The notes below the pieces were generated by a model. It was not told the DNA's origin. It saw only the letters and a list, made by a program, of their open reading frames with translations, and did not search any database. Source: Dethiosulfovibrio peptidovorans DSM 11002 (GTDB lineage Bacteria; Synergistota; Synergistia; Synergistales; Dethiosulfovibrionaceae). From it: a DNA stretch of 64,000 bases. Made by a program: the position numbers and the translations under genes. The stretch's first letter is position 1. Each line of letters opens with the position of its first letter. Location: assembly GCF_000172975.1 (NCBI RefSeq), contig NZ_ABTR02000001.1, forward strand, positions 186,001 to 250,000, written 5' to 3'. Of the stretch, positions 23,717-34,433 are shown in pieces.

Positions 23717-24211
23717 TTGAGCGACAAAACTGCCGTCAGCGACGGAATCGAAATGACGAAAGAGGGATACGACCGACTCTACGAGGAACTCAAACGCCTC
23801 AGGAGCGAAGAACGATACGTCGTCGCCCAGAGGATAGAGGAGGCCCGTTCTTTCGGGGATCTCAGCGAAAACGCCGAATACGCCGCGGCCAAGGACGAAC
23901 AGGCAAAACTGGAAAGCCGTATACAGAGACTGGAATATCAGCTCAGCAAGGCTAAGGTTATAGACTCGTCTAGCCTGGACGGAAGCCATGTGGCCCTCGG
24001 AACCACCGTTAAAATCGAGGACATCGGCAACAAGAAAACCTTCGACTACTCCATAGTGGGTTCAGAGGAAGCGGACCCCAAAAAGAGCAAGATATCCTCG
24101 ATGAGTCCGGTAGGACAGGCTCTTATGGGCAAACATCCCGGAGACGAAATCAGCGTGAAGGTTCCCAATGGGATGAGAAAACTCCGCATATTGGAGATCC
24201 GGGTGAACTGA
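23717..24211 (+). CDS. greA: Transcription elongation factor GreA
   Basis: About 164 residues: an N-terminal antiparallel coiled coil containing MTKEGYDRLYEELKRLR and FGDLSENAEYAAAKDEQ, with the acidic tip (D-L-S-E-N-A-E) that enters RNA polymerase. A C-terminal FKBP-like domain with SPVGQALMGKHPGDE follows. GreA stimulates transcript cleavage by stalled RNA polymerase. The start is a TTG with GAGGAGG eight bases before it; earlier in-frame codons lie in the promoter. It is transcribed alone and ends at a shared hairpin. Confidence 0.96.
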   Translation: MSDKTAVSDGIEMTKEGYDRLYEELKRLRSEERYVVAQRIEEARSFGDLSENAEYAAAKDEQAKLESRIQRLEYQLSKAKVIDSSSLDGSHVALGTTVKIEDIGNKKTFDYSIVGSEEADPKKSKISSMSPVGQALMGKHPGDEISVKVPNGMRKLRILEIRVN

Positions 24212-24241
24212 TCCACCGGGAACAACTCTACTACAGAGACA

Positions 24242-24269
24242 AAAGACCTGCCGAGAGGCAGGTCTTTTT
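24242..24269. terminator. Hairpin terminator shared by greA and lptD
   Basis: An 11-bp stem (AAAGACCTGCC with GGCAGGTCTTT) around a GAGA loop, followed on the plus strand by further T residues. It lies between the convergent stops at 24211 and 24273. Confidence 0.9.
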
Positions 24270-24272
24270 CTC

Positions 24273-25982
24273 TCAGTCTTTCGGTAGATCCCGAGGCTCC
24301 TCGAAAGGATCGTCCAGCTCGTTATCGCTAAACCTGACCGTGTTGTCCGGAAAGGCCGTAAGCTGGAAACTAAGCGAAGCCCAATCGTCGTCGTCATGCC
24401 GGTCATCCCTGTATGTCAATATCCATTTATAACAGCAGTTATTCTGGTAGGTCAGCTGATAGGCTATCTCGTCCATCCGGCTCCGATCCAGATCGTAGGC
24501 CCCGGTCAATCTAAGCCTGAACGTATCCGACAGAGAGAAACCGAAACGCTGATATATAAGTTCCTCCTCGTCGTAGTCGTCCCAGCTGTCCGAGTCGTCG
24601 TCGGTCTCCACCAAGGCGAAAGGAGAACGACCGTCAGCCCATCTCCTGACGTAAGCGGTACCGGCCTCGAAGCCCGATTCCGACCTGTAGACCGCCCCCA
24701 CCGAAGCGTCGGTCACTTTCTGTCTATCGTTCACGTCTACATCGTAGCTGAAATCCCTGTAGGCAAGCCTCCAGAAAGGCTCCCATCTGCCGGTATCGCG
24801 ACCTATTTTCCCATAAAGCTCGCCGCCCCAGCCGAACCTTTCCATCTCGGGAAGCCCCTTGCCGGTCTCCTCGTATCTTCCCCACAGAACTCCCATCCGA
24901 AAATACTGTCTCTCGTCGGAAGAAATCTTCCACCAGGGCGAACGAAGCGACAACTCGGGCATCCTCCAGAGGGTGGTCTTGTATGTACGACCGGCACGCA
25001 GCTCCTCTTTCAACGCCTCTCTCTGGGTCCATCGACCGTCCAGAGTCCAACCGTCGTTCTCCGCCACGAATCCCCAGGAAGGACGATATTCCTTTCGATC
25101 CGAGGACGACTCGTACTCCCAGGCGGTCTCTCCGTATATCTTCAACCAGGGAGCAAGCTCCTGATCTATCCTGCCGGACCACTCCAACCCCTCGTCGGAC
25201 CATCCCATAACCGAAAGCGACAGCCGACCTCGGTCCCAGTAGAAAGGACCGGAAACCCCTAGGCCGATCCCCTTATCGGAATCGTACCCTAGTTTCGGCA
25301 TGAACGAGTTGCCATCGCCGTGTTCCTGAAGATCCACCCTGTAATCGAAGGGATAGGTGAACAACAGAGAATCCCCTATATAAACCTGAGGAGAATTTAC
25401 GACCACCTTCTCGTCCGGAATAAGCACCAACCTCTTGGCCTTGAGACGATAATGAGGATGTGGGGCCGAACAGGTGGTCACGGAGACCCCCTCCCATCGA
25501 CCGATGGCCTCGTCGTCCGACAGAGCCCTGGTTTTCTTGGGAAGCCAACCCTTTCGGCGCGCAGCCGCCACGGTGGAGACCTCCATCTTCTCTCCCTTTA
25601 TATAGACGAACTGGTCCGACTCGGACAGAGGCACGGCCGAAGAGGTCTCGTAAAGCGCCCCTTCCCTGGTGGTCAGATCGAACTCGGCCCTTTGACCTCT
25701 CATAACCTTGCCTCCGGAGATCAAGGTAACCCCCTTGCCCTCCACGGAATAGGCCTTGACCACGTTTCCTACCGTATCCATCTCCATCTTATCGGCGAAC
25801 ATCCTGATACCCTTGTACTTCAGGGCAGCGTTACCCTCGGCCACTGCTATGCCGCTGGCCTCGTCGAAAGACAGCTCGTCGGCGTTCAGAGAGGCAGCTC
25901 CTTCGTCCTCGTCCAAAGCCCACAGAGGGCACGCCATAAACATCAGAGCCACTATCGCCCAGATCCAGCTTCGTGCCACCAT
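24273..25982 (-). CDS. lptD: LptD-like LPS-assembly outer-membrane protein (OstA)
   Basis: 569 residues: a signal peptide (about 1-22), an OstA/LptA-like beta-jellyroll near 30-150, then a beta-barrel rich in alternating aromatic strands to the end. C171 (TTCSAPHPHY) and a C-terminal CC pair (NNCCYKW, near 516) echo the Cys173 and Cys724-Cys725 of E. coli LptD, whose disulfides link the domains. It is shorter than E. coli LptD (784). It would translocate LPS to the cell surface with an LptE-like partner, which I do not see. Ribosome site GGAGGGG lies before the ATG, which overlaps the lptC-like gene by about 31 bases. Confidence 0.85.
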   Translation of the reverse strand: MVARSWIWAIVALMFMACPLWALDEDEGAASLNADELSFDEASGIAVAEGNAALKYKGIRMFADKMEMDTVGNVVKAYSVEGKGVTLISGGKVMRGQRAEFDLTTREGALYETSSAVPLSESDQFVYIKGEKMEVSTVAAARRKGWLPKKTRALSDDEAIGRWEGVSVTTCSAPHPHYRLKAKRLVLIPDEKVVVNSPQVYIGDSLLFTYPFDYRVDLQEHGDGNSFMPKLGYDSDKGIGLGVSGPFYWDRGRLSLSVMGWSDEGLEWSGRIDQELAPWLKIYGETAWEYESSSDRKEYRPSWGFVAENDGWTLDGRWTQREALKEELRAGRTYKTTLWRMPELSLRSPWWKISSDERQYFRMGVLWGRYEETGKGLPEMERFGWGGELYGKIGRDTGRWEPFWRLAYRDFSYDVDVNDRQKVTDASVGAVYRSESGFEAGTAYVRRWADGRSPFALVETDDDSDSWDDYDEEELIYQRFGFSLSDTFRLRLTGAYDLDRSRMDEIAYQLTYQNNCCYKWILTYRDDRHDDDDWASLSFQLTAFPDNTVRFSDNELDDPFEEPRDLPKD

Positions 25983-26506
25983 ACCATAACCCCCTCCTGG
26001 ACGACGACCCCTTCGGAGGGAGACGCCTCTGCGCTTTTTCCCGTCAGACTATAATGGTCTCCCGATATGGTCAATCCATCCGGAAAGGACCACCTATCGG
26101 AAGACGCCCCACCCCAAAGGATAACGGGAGCGATCCAATCGAAATTCTCTTTTTTCTCCTCGAAAATCCCGGTGCTGTCGCACAAGACCAGCCGATCTCC
26201 GGAACTATCGTACTCTCCCTCGGGAGAGGCCAAGCTCCATACGGAGCCGTCCGGCCCGACTCGACGACCGGTCACGTCCTTCAACTTCCCGATACTGCCT
26301 TCCTTGCTTACAGAACGGACCAGAAAAGTCCAGAGATCTCCGGACATACTCCTCCTGAGGGTAACGTCCTTAAGCTCAACGCCTCCGACCTCTCCGGCGA
26401 AGTTCGCGACCTCTAGATAATCGAGTTTAAGATCGCTGTAGAGCATGAAAGAAAATCCGACGACCACCGCGATTACCACAGAAAACCATAAAAATCTACC
26501 AGACAA
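25952..26506 (-). CDS. lptC: LptC-like periplasmic LPS export protein
   Basis: 184 residues with one N-terminal membrane anchor (FLWFSVVIAVVVGFSFML) and a beta-rich periplasmic domain. This is the layout of LptC, which passes LPS from LptBFG to LptA. Sequence similarity is weak by eye, so the call rests on topology, size and direct overlap with lptD. It overlaps the preceding gene by 11 bases. Confidence 0.65.
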   Translation of the reverse strand: MSGRFLWFSVVIAVVVGFSFMLYSDLKLDYLEVANFAGEVGGVELKDVTLRRSMSGDLWTFLVRSVSKEGSIGKLKDVTGRRVGPDGSVWSLASPEGEYDSSGDRLVLCDSTGIFEEKKENFDWIAPVILWGGASSDRWSFPDGLTISGDHYSLTGKSAEASPSEGVVVQEGVMVWWHEAGSGR

Positions 26507-27656
26507 TCCAGAGACGACCTTCCTCGGATACCACCGACAGCACCTCGCTCTGGAGAACCCTTATCAAGACCAGTTTCTGGGCCACCGAGACCTTGACCCT
26601 GTCTCCTTCGAGCCATCTCAGCTTGTAACCGTCTCCCAGACACCAACGCAGAGGAGAACCGTTCGCCTTTTTTGAAAACGCCTCTTTATCCCCTCGAGAG
26701 GACGGAGCCAGCATCTCGTACATAGCGGAAGTATCGCCATCGGCCCAACAGGCCAGGAAAGCCTCCACCAGAGAATCACGAGACATCTCTAGGTCCGCAG
26801 CAGTAAAGCTGCCCTCGGAAATCACCGACTCCGAAAGATCCACCGACACCGCCATCGAGTCGCCGGAGGAGACTTCGGGTCTCTCCACAGACTCGGGCTT
26901 CTTCGTCAAAACCGGCCCTGGACCTAACCAGGCAGGAGGCTCGGTCTCAACAGGCGGTACCTTGACGGTCTCCGGTTCCTTTTCCACCTTGTCCGGCTTC
27001 GGCTTTTCCACCGGAACCTCCACCTTTCCTCCCGAGGAGGTCAAAACCGTCTCCGTCTCCACCGGAGGAAGCTCCACGATCCTCTGTTTGGCCTCCCCTG
27101 CGTCGTCCGAAGAAATCCCTCCGACGGAGGAAAAACCCTTAAAAGCAAATCTCTGCTCTCTATAGACCCCCAATCCCTTGAGGGAGAGGACGAAACCATC
27201 CTCCTGTTTTGGAAAAAACACCAACCCCTGGACCACACCCGAGATGGGCTGATCCAGCTTATCCTCGTAGGAAAGGGGAGCCAGAACTTCGCCTCTCTCC
27301 GGTATCATGAGAAGATTTTCCGACAGAGGACTCAAACTCAAAGGTTTGGGGCCGAAATGATACACGGTAACCAGAAAAGGCTCGGCCTGTCCTATTCTCA
27401 GCTGCTCTTTAAAGGACCGGAGATACTCCTCTTTCTGGGAGGGAGTATATCCTCTGGAGATGGCGTCCGCCTCGACCCAGGGCCCTACGAGGGCCTCGGG
27501 ATAGTGGACGACCCACACGAGACAGTCCTTACCCCAATGGAAGGACGTACTGTTCTCGAGAATCCTGGTGGCATCCTCCAGAGGAGACGCCCCCCAGGAA
27601 GCGGAGGTCAAAAGTACGGACAAAAGGCAAGCCATACCCAGTTTTCTCAAGGACAA
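26496..27656 (-). CDS. Secreted protein of unknown function with Pro-rich linker
   Basis: 386 residues. A signal peptide (about 1-22, ending ASWG-A) precedes an N-terminal domain with WGKDCLVWVVHYPEA. A Pro/Glu/Lys-rich linker follows near 195-250, then a C-terminal domain near 285-386 that resembles small SnoaL/NTF2-like folds (SLVEAFLACWADGDTSAMYEML). I do not recognise a named family. It lies in the pyrG-to-lptD gene run, 18 bases after the preceding gene, which suggests an envelope role. Confidence 0.7.
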   Translation of the reverse strand: MSLRKLGMACLLSVLLTSASWGASPLEDATRILENSTSFHWGKDCLVWVVHYPEALVGPWVEADAISRGYTPSQKEEYLRSFKEQLRIGQAEPFLVTVYHFGPKPLSLSPLSENLLMIPERGEVLAPLSYEDKLDQPISGVVQGLVFFPKQEDGFVLSLKGLGVYREQRFAFKGFSSVGGISSDDAGEAKQRIVELPPVETETVLTSSGGKVEVPVEKPKPDKVEKEPETVKVPPVETEPPAWLGPGPVLTKKPESVERPEVSSGDSMAVSVDLSESVISEGSFTAADLEMSRDSLVEAFLACWADGDTSAMYEMLAPSSRGDKEAFSKKANGSPLRWCLGDGYKLRWLEGDRVKVSVAQKLVLIRVLQSEVLSVVSEEGRLWIVW

Positions 27657-27674
27657 AACGTCTACCTCCTCCCG

Positions 27675-28130
27675 TCAGAGTTTGTAATCGATAACGGCCG
27701 ATACCCCTACCCCCTGGACCCTGACGAATCTCTGAAGGGGATTTACCGAATCCACCGGCACCAGAATCTTAATCCTGAACCTGTCCCGGAAAGACGTCTC
27801 CAAGCTGGCCACTGCCTTGACCTTTACGACTCCGTCTTTTTTAGGACCTGCAACCTGAGCGGCACCTATCCTGGTTCCACTGCCGAGGGATACTATGGGA
27901 ACGACCTTGGTGTGCCCCTCGACCTTGGCACCTTTGTTGAAGGTAACGGTGTTGATAAAGTCGTTTATAGGTCCCGCTACCTTGTCTATAACGAAACCTC
28001 CGACTGCAACTCCCGCCACGTCTTTAAGTACGTCTCCCAGGTCTATAGCCAAAGCCGGAGCCGTCCACAACCCTAAGGCAATCCATCCGGCGGCCAGAAC
28101 GGCGCAAACTTTTCTCGATTTAGCGATCAT
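27675..28130 (-). CDS. Small secreted protein of unknown function
   Basis: 151 residues. A signal peptide ends near residue 28 (APALA), followed by a Gly/Val-rich beta domain with no Cys. No family was recognised. It overlaps the preceding secreted-protein gene by four bases, so the two are likely made together. Confidence 0.7.
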   Translation of the reverse strand: MIAKSRKVCAVLAAGWIALGLWTAPALAIDLGDVLKDVAGVAVGGFVIDKVAGPINDFINTVTFNKGAKVEGHTKVVPIVSLGSGTRIGAAQVAGPKKDGVVKVKAVASLETSFRDRFRIKILVPVDSVNPLQRFVRVQGVGVSAVIDYKL

Positions 28131-29137
28131 AGATTGTCAACCTCCCTATCGGACAGTTCTATATCCTTCGACAATCGATCGTCCGGAACCTCTATAAGAC
28201 TGATAAGACCTTCCGGAACGGGATATGACAGCACCGAGGTGCTCTCGGAAACCTCCATGTGGAAGATGGAACCGGCGGGAATCTCCTTGACGTCACCTCT
28301 TACCAGGAAACCACCGGCCAATCCCAAAGGCCCTAACAGAATAGCCCCAGCCAAAGAGCCTCCGACCGCGGCGATCTGGGCCTTTTCAGCCTTGGCCGCC
28401 TCGTTGGCTGCCTCTCCTACAGACAGAGGAACGGCCTGACGAGACGGGGGGATAAGCTCCTCAAAGGCGAAACGCACCTCGGAGGGACGGCCGAAACTTC
28501 TCGGCTTAGACACGCTCGAGACCGTTCCCTCGACAACAGATCCCTTAGGGGCAACCAGAACGTTACCGACGACCACATCCCTTGTGAGCTCGCCCTTAAC
28601 CGTATCACCGACTGTCACAGAGGAAGGAGATATAGTCTCCAAAAGAGAAACCCTGACGACGGTACCGGACGGAACCACCACCGAGGACCAGACGACCGGC
28701 TCGGACACCAGCAATCCCAACATCCTCTCGAGCCTCATGGCCAGAGGACCGTCCTCCATGGCCTGCCCCTCCAGCTTTCTCTCGAGAGATCCTATTCTAT
28801 TCACTATCGGTTTTACCGGCATGGAGACCTGTTCGGTTATCCACTCCGCTATGGACATCTTGAACAACAGCGAAGGCTGAGTATCGGTCCCCTCCTCCAC
28901 GAAGCGGGCCAATGCGGCTTGACGCTCTGCCACCGTTCCCGGCAACTCCCTTCCGAAGAGGGCCTTCTCCACGCGGTTCAGCCGATCTATCAGACCTCCG
29001 GTTCCGACCTCTCCGTATACGATCTTCTCCATATCGTCCAGCCGCTTAAACGCTGGCGCCTCGTCGGAAGCCCAGGCTGCGGAACAGATAAGAAAAACCG
29101 CCGCGACGGCGAAAAACGCCTTAATTCGATCGTTCAT
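28127..29137 (-). CDS. Secreted protein with SH3/SAF-like beta domain
   Basis: About 336 residues. A signal peptide (to about 24, AAWA) is followed by a helical segment with KRLDDMEKIVYGEVGTG and LEKAL-type repeats. From about 155 a beta domain resembles those in conjugation and secretion accessory proteins (VPSGTVVRVSLLETISP, then VTVGDTVKGEL). A Gly-rich hydrophobic stretch lies near 270-290. The YGEVGTGGLIDRLNRVEK segment recalls cyanobacterial envelope proteins of unknown role. An ATG at 29137 with GGAGG ten bases upstream is used; a TTG six bases earlier is also possible. It lies directly after pyrG. Function unknown. Confidence 0.7.
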   Translation of the reverse strand: MNDRIKAFFAVAAVFLICSAAWASDEAPAFKRLDDMEKIVYGEVGTGGLIDRLNRVEKALFGRELPGTVAERQAALARFVEEGTDTQPSLLFKMSIAEWITEQVSMPVKPIVNRIGSLERKLEGQAMEDGPLAMRLERMLGLLVSEPVVWSSVVVPSGTVVRVSLLETISPSSVTVGDTVKGELTRDVVVGNVLVAPKGSVVEGTVSSVSKPRSFGRPSEVRFAFEELIPPSRQAVPLSVGEAANEAAKAEKAQIAAVGGSLAGAILLGPLGLAGGFLVRGDVKEIPAGSIFHMEVSESTSVLSYPVPEGLISLIEVPDDRLSKDIELSDREVDNL

Positions 29138-29161
29138 GTTCAAGACAACCTCCTCAAAAAA

Positions 29162-30769
<1,608 letters not shown>

Positions 30770-30786
30770 TCACCATCCCTTGAAAT

Positions 30787-30830
30787 TTAAAAAACAAAAA
30801 GGGCAGGACCAGGGAACCTGGCCCACGCCC
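30787..30830 (-). terminator. Rho-independent terminator after the LysM/M23 gene
   Basis: On the minus strand GGGC...GGGCCAGG pairs with CCTGGTCC...GCCC (30830-30801) and is followed by TTTTTGTTTTTT. It separates the rho operon from pyrG. Confidence 0.9.
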
Positions 30831-30860
30831 AGATTATACCCGAATCGGGATTACATTACC

Positions 30861-32327
30861 TCACCGAAGATACTTGAGAGGGTTGACCGGCTTGTTGTTG
30901 ATCCGGATCTCGAAATGAAGATGGGGTCCTGTAGACCTTCCGCTGGTGCCGACCGTAGCCACGACCTTTCCGGCCGAGACCTTCTGCCCCTTTCTCACGT
31001 AAAGCTTCTGACAGTGGGCGTATAGGGTGCTGTAGGTGCTGTCGTGTTTTACGACGACCACCCTGCCGTATCCACCCATCCAGCCAGCATATACGACCCT
31101 ACCGGACCTGGCGGCACGGATCCTGGTATGCCTGGAAGCCTTTATGTCCACGCCTGTATGGAAGGACCTTCTCTTCGATATGGGATGTCTCCTCCATCCG
31201 AAGGGACTGTTTATCCTCCCGACAACGGGCCAACGGAATGAACGGCTGCTCCGAGACACCGATCCGCTCCTGGATGCCTGTCGACCGTAGCTCCCGGCCA
31301 CCTGGCTGGCACCGGGGAGAAAAAGTTCCTGCCCCACGGATATGAGCTTCTTCTGCTCTATTCCGTTGGTGTCCACTATTCTGTTTATATCTACCGAATA
31401 GGCAGAGGCTATCTTGCCTAAGGTATCTCCTTTTCTAACCTTATAGAAAACCCCGTCCTGGTTCGGAACCTTCAATGTCATGCCGGGCTTAAGTTTGTCT
31501 GGATCGCTGAGAGAATTGGCGCTGAACAAAGTGTCGATGGTCACGTTGAACTTGTTGGATATGCTCCAAAGACTGTCTCCGTTTTGGACCTTGTAGGTTT
31601 TCGTGGAGAACGGAACTACCTTATCCTCCTTGGCCTTTTTATTTTCCCTTCTCCGCCTGACCTCGTTCAGGGTGGCGTTTACATCGGAATGAGACCGAGG
31701 GATAAGCAACACCTGTCCCAGAGAAAGACGATCGGGATTTTTAAGCTCGTTGGCCTTGATTATATCCCTCTGGGATATATTCGATTTTTGAGCCAACACG
31801 AAAAGGGTCTCTCCGGGTTTTACCGAATGCTCTCTCCATACGATAGAGACCTCGTCAAGGGTTACCCCCTCCATAGCGTCCACCTTGCCGGGCGACTGCT
31901 CCAGCCGACTGGCAAGTTTGTCAGATTTCGAACCGCTCTTGAGTTCGTCCAGTCCGAGGCTATCGTCAAGATCACCCTCGTCCATGCCCTGTTTCGACAG
32001 AGGCACCGGATCGTCCTCGAAGGATACCTCCTCCAGAATGATTTCACCCTCCTGGTACATCGGGTCGGAGGGGATGGGCCCTATACCGGTAGGCTCCACC
32101 TCGATTCCGTGAACTCCCTTTATGGCCGCCAAAGCTCTTGACATATCGACGACCACGAACCTGGACGGTATCTCACCGGCAGAATCGGCGGAAGCGGAAT
32201 ACCTCCAGCTATCCCCGGATCTTTCACCGGCGAAAAAGGCCAGAAAAGAGGCCCCGCAAAGCATGATAGCCACGACCGCCATAAAACCGAAATGCCATGA
32301 ATTTCCGTTAGATGGTCCTCTATTCAC
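30861..32327 (-). CDS. LysM-repeat M23 metallopeptidase
   Basis: 488 residues. A signal-anchor (near 13-33) is followed by an acidic spacer, three LysM peptidoglycan-binding repeats (near 168-212, 246-290 and 294-336), a Ser-rich linker, and an M23 domain with SFHTGVDI (His, Asp), TLYAHCQKL and GPHLHFEIRIN, so the zinc ligands are intact. It should cut peptidoglycan cross-bridges in the periplasm. The start is a GTG at 32327; a weak promoter (TTGCCT, 17 bases, TATTGT) lies in the 93-base gap after rho. It is a paralogue of the envC-like gene at 12947. Confidence 0.92.
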   Translation of the reverse strand: MNRGPSNGNSWHFGFMAVVAIMLCGASFLAFFAGERSGDSWRYSASADSAGEIPSRFVVVDMSRALAAIKGVHGIEVEPTGIGPIPSDPMYQEGEIILEEVSFEDDPVPLSKQGMDEGDLDDSLGLDELKSGSKSDKLASRLEQSPGKVDAMEGVTLDEVSIVWREHSVKPGETLFVLAQKSNISQRDIIKANELKNPDRLSLGQVLLIPRSHSDVNATLNEVRRRRENKKAKEDKVVPFSTKTYKVQNGDSLWSISNKFNVTIDTLFSANSLSDPDKLKPGMTLKVPNQDGVFYKVRKGDTLGKIASAYSVDINRIVDTNGIEQKKLISVGQELFLPGASQVAGSYGRQASRSGSVSRSSRSFRWPVVGRINSPFGWRRHPISKRRSFHTGVDIKASRHTRIRAARSGRVVYAGWMGGYGRVVVVKHDSTYSTLYAHCQKLYVRKGQKVSAGKVVATVGTSGRSTGPHLHFEIRINNKPVNPLKYLR

Positions 32328-32420
32328 ATTCCATCACGCTCCCTCGACGGCAGGTCGCCGCCATCTTTTACAATATACGGGAAGAGAGAAAAAGGCAACC
32401 CTCCCGAGACCCAGTAAAAA

Positions 32421-33809
32421 TCAGGACTTTCTGATCCCCTGAAGAAACTCCTCGTTGTTGGAAGTCTTTCTCAGACGGTCGATTATCAGGTTCAAAGCCC
32501 CGGCCTCGTCCACGTTGGCCAGTTTCCGTCTGAGACCCCACAACCTCTGGAGATCGTCCTCGGAAAGCAGGAGATCCTCTCTCCTCGTTCCGGAACGTCC
32601 TATATCCACGGCGGGGAATATGCGCTGCTCCGCCAGCTTTCTCGAAAGATGTATCTCCATGTTGCCCGTGCCCTTGAACTCCTCGTAGATGACGTCGTCC
32701 ATGCGGCTGCCCGTATCCACCAAAGCGGTTCCTATGATTGTCAGGCTTCCGCCCTCCTCTATGTTCCTGGCGGCTCCGAAAAACCTCTTGGGGAAATAAA
32801 GGGCGGCGGGGTCCATTCCTCCCGAAAGGGTACGTCCCGAAGGAGGCACCGTCAGGTTGGAGGCCCTGGCCAGCCTGGTTATGGAGTCCAGAAGCAACAC
32901 CACATCCTTGCCGGCCTCCACCAGCCTCTTAGCCTTCTCCAACGCCAGATTCGCCACCCTCATGTGCTCCTCGGCAGGACGATCGAAAGTAGAGGCGATT
33001 ATCTCGCCGTCCACGGAACGGGCGATATCGGTTACCTCTTCGGGACGCTCGTCTATGAGCAAGACCATGAGGATTATCTCGGGATGATTGGTCGTAACGG
33101 CGTTAGCCAGATCCTTCAGTATGGTGGTTTTTCCCGCCTTGGGAGGGGAAACCACCAGAGAACGCTGACCCTTTCCTATGGGAGAAAAGAGATCCACCAG
33201 CCTAGTGGCCAGTTTCCTGGAATGGGTCTCCAAATTTAGTCTTTCATCGGGGAAAATGGGGGTTAACTGTCCAAAATGAGGGCGATGCTTGGCCGCCTCA
33301 GGATCGGTAAAGTTCACGACCTCGACCCTGAGCAGGGCCTCGTAGTGTTCCTGGTCTCTGGGTTTCCTTACCATACCCCAGATTACATCTCCGTTTCTGA
33401 GCCCGAACCTTCGTATTTGTGACGCCGAAACGTATATATCGTTGTCGCTGGGCAGAAGCCCCTTCGGACGAAGAAATCCGTAACCGTCGGACATAACCTC
33501 CAGGGTGCCACCGCCGAAACGGGTGTTCATCTGTCTGGCCTGAGATTCGAGAATGGCCAGTATAAGATCGTCCTTGCGAAGTGAGGAAAAACCGGACAGA
33601 TCCGCCTCCTTGGCTATTTTCCGAAGATCCGGCAGGGTCATGGAGACCAGGTTACCGTAGGTAAAACGAGGTCTCGGAGGGGTCTTCTTGTTGTTCCTGC
33701 CGTTATCGGGTCTTTCGGAACTCACATCTCCGTCCTCCACATTTACAGTTTTGTTTTCTTGGGTCATTGCACGCTGATTCCTCTCATAGTGATTTTTCGG
33801 CGGTCCCAT
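32421..33809 (-). CDS. rho: Transcription termination factor Rho
   Basis: 462 residues. A low-complexity N-terminal extension (about 50 residues) is followed by the Rho helical domain ([16 protein letters not shown]), an RNA-binding cold-shock-like domain ([12 protein letters not shown]), and the ATPase with Walker A PPKAGKTT near 222 and Walker [15 protein letters not shown]. Rho is a hexameric RNA helicase that ends transcription. The start at 33809 overlaps the previous gene by 26 bases. An ATG at 33767 with GAGAGG is a weaker alternative and would remove 14 residues. Confidence 0.97.
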   Translation of the reverse strand: MGPPKNHYERNQRAMTQENKTVNVEDGDVSSERPDNGRNNKKTPPRPRFTYGNLVSMTLPDLRKIAKEADLSGFSSLRKDDLILAILESQARQMNTRFGGGTLEVMSDGYGFLRPKGLLPSDNDIYVSASQIRRFGLRNGDVIWGMVRKPRDQEHYEALLRVEVVNFTDPEAAKHRPHFGQLTPIFPDERLNLETHSRKLATRLVDLFSPIGKGQRSLVVSPPKAGKTTILKDLANAVTTNHPEIILMVLLIDERPEEVTDIARSVDGEIIASTFDRPAEEHMRVANLALEKAKRLVEAGKDVVLLLDSITRLARASNLTVPPSGRTLSGGMDPAALYFPKRFFGAARNIEEGGSLTIIGTALVDTGSRMDDVIYEEFKGTGNMEIHLSRKLAEQRIFPAVDIGRSGTRREDLLLSEDDLQRLWGLRRKLANVDEAGALNLIIDRLRKTSNNEEFLQGIRKS

Positions 33810-34245
33810 TTCCCTCCACCACTGCGAAGGGAATCCTCCTGATCGGACGATCGTTCAGATCCACCTGAATCTCGTAGGCTCCCAGGGGCAGAGGAGCTCC
33901 GTCCTCCCTTAAAAGGTAGAACATCCTGCTCTCGTCCCTTCCGTCTCCCAGAAGCTGAATCTCCTCGTGTATCAACTGCCCACGATAATACCATCTAAGC
34001 CGAACGGAATCGTCCTCTTCTCCTCCGGTAGAGTCCATCACCATACACAGCTGGCGAATTCCGAAGCTGAAACGACCTCCCACCCCGTAGGGCACGCCGG
34101 AATCGTCCACGTCGACACATACGACGGCACGCTCTATTCGGACCTTTCCAAGAGGTCCTCTATGAAAGGTGATCCACAGAAAAAAAAGGGCAAAGAATAA
34201 TATGGAGGAAAACACGAAGAGGGCAAAGGATTTTTCGCTTTTCAA
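33784..34245 (-). CDS. DUF2914-like membrane-anchored protein
   Basis: About 153 residues: one N-terminal membrane segment (FALFVFSSILFFALFFLW) and an extracytoplasmic beta-sandwich of DUF2914 type. Its strand pattern includes RLRWYYRGQLIHEE and GAYEIQVDL. The start is uncertain: a TTG at 34245 or GTG at 34254 is likely, since codons farther upstream run into a structured non-coding region. It overlaps rho by 26 bases. The function of this family is unknown. Confidence 0.6.
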   Translation of the reverse strand: MKSEKSFALFVFSSILFFALFFLWITFHRGPLGKVRIERAVVCVDVDDSGVPYGVGGRFSFGIRQLCMVMDSTGGEEDDSVRLRWYYRGQLIHEEIQLLGDGRDESRMFYLLREDGAPLPLGAYEIQVDLNDRPIRRIPFAVVEGNGTAEKSL

Positions 34246-34272
34246 CGATGACACACCATTCCGGGCCGGAGT

Positions 34273-34333
34273 GGTCCAATCTCGGCTTCGAAAGCCGTAA
34301 AACTGGACCGAGCCACAGGGGGAACGACCCCCT
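34273..34333. other. Structured element in the divergent rho / ECF transporter intergenic region
   Basis: GGTCCA (34273-34278) pairs with TGGACC (34304-34309) and encloses a second perfect hairpin CGGCT/AGCCG (34283-34297). Next comes AGGGGG-loop-CCCCCT (34317-34333). It is not followed by a T tract in either direction and matches no riboswitch consensus I could place. It could belong to the leader of either divergent gene. Confidence 0.4.
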
Positions 34334-34433
34334 ATACTAAAGCTGAAAAATACCACAAAGTGATAGTACCAGATATAGAACGGTCAAGGCAAGCTAAAAG
34401 AGATATTTCCGGGAAAAGAAAGGAAGATCGAAT

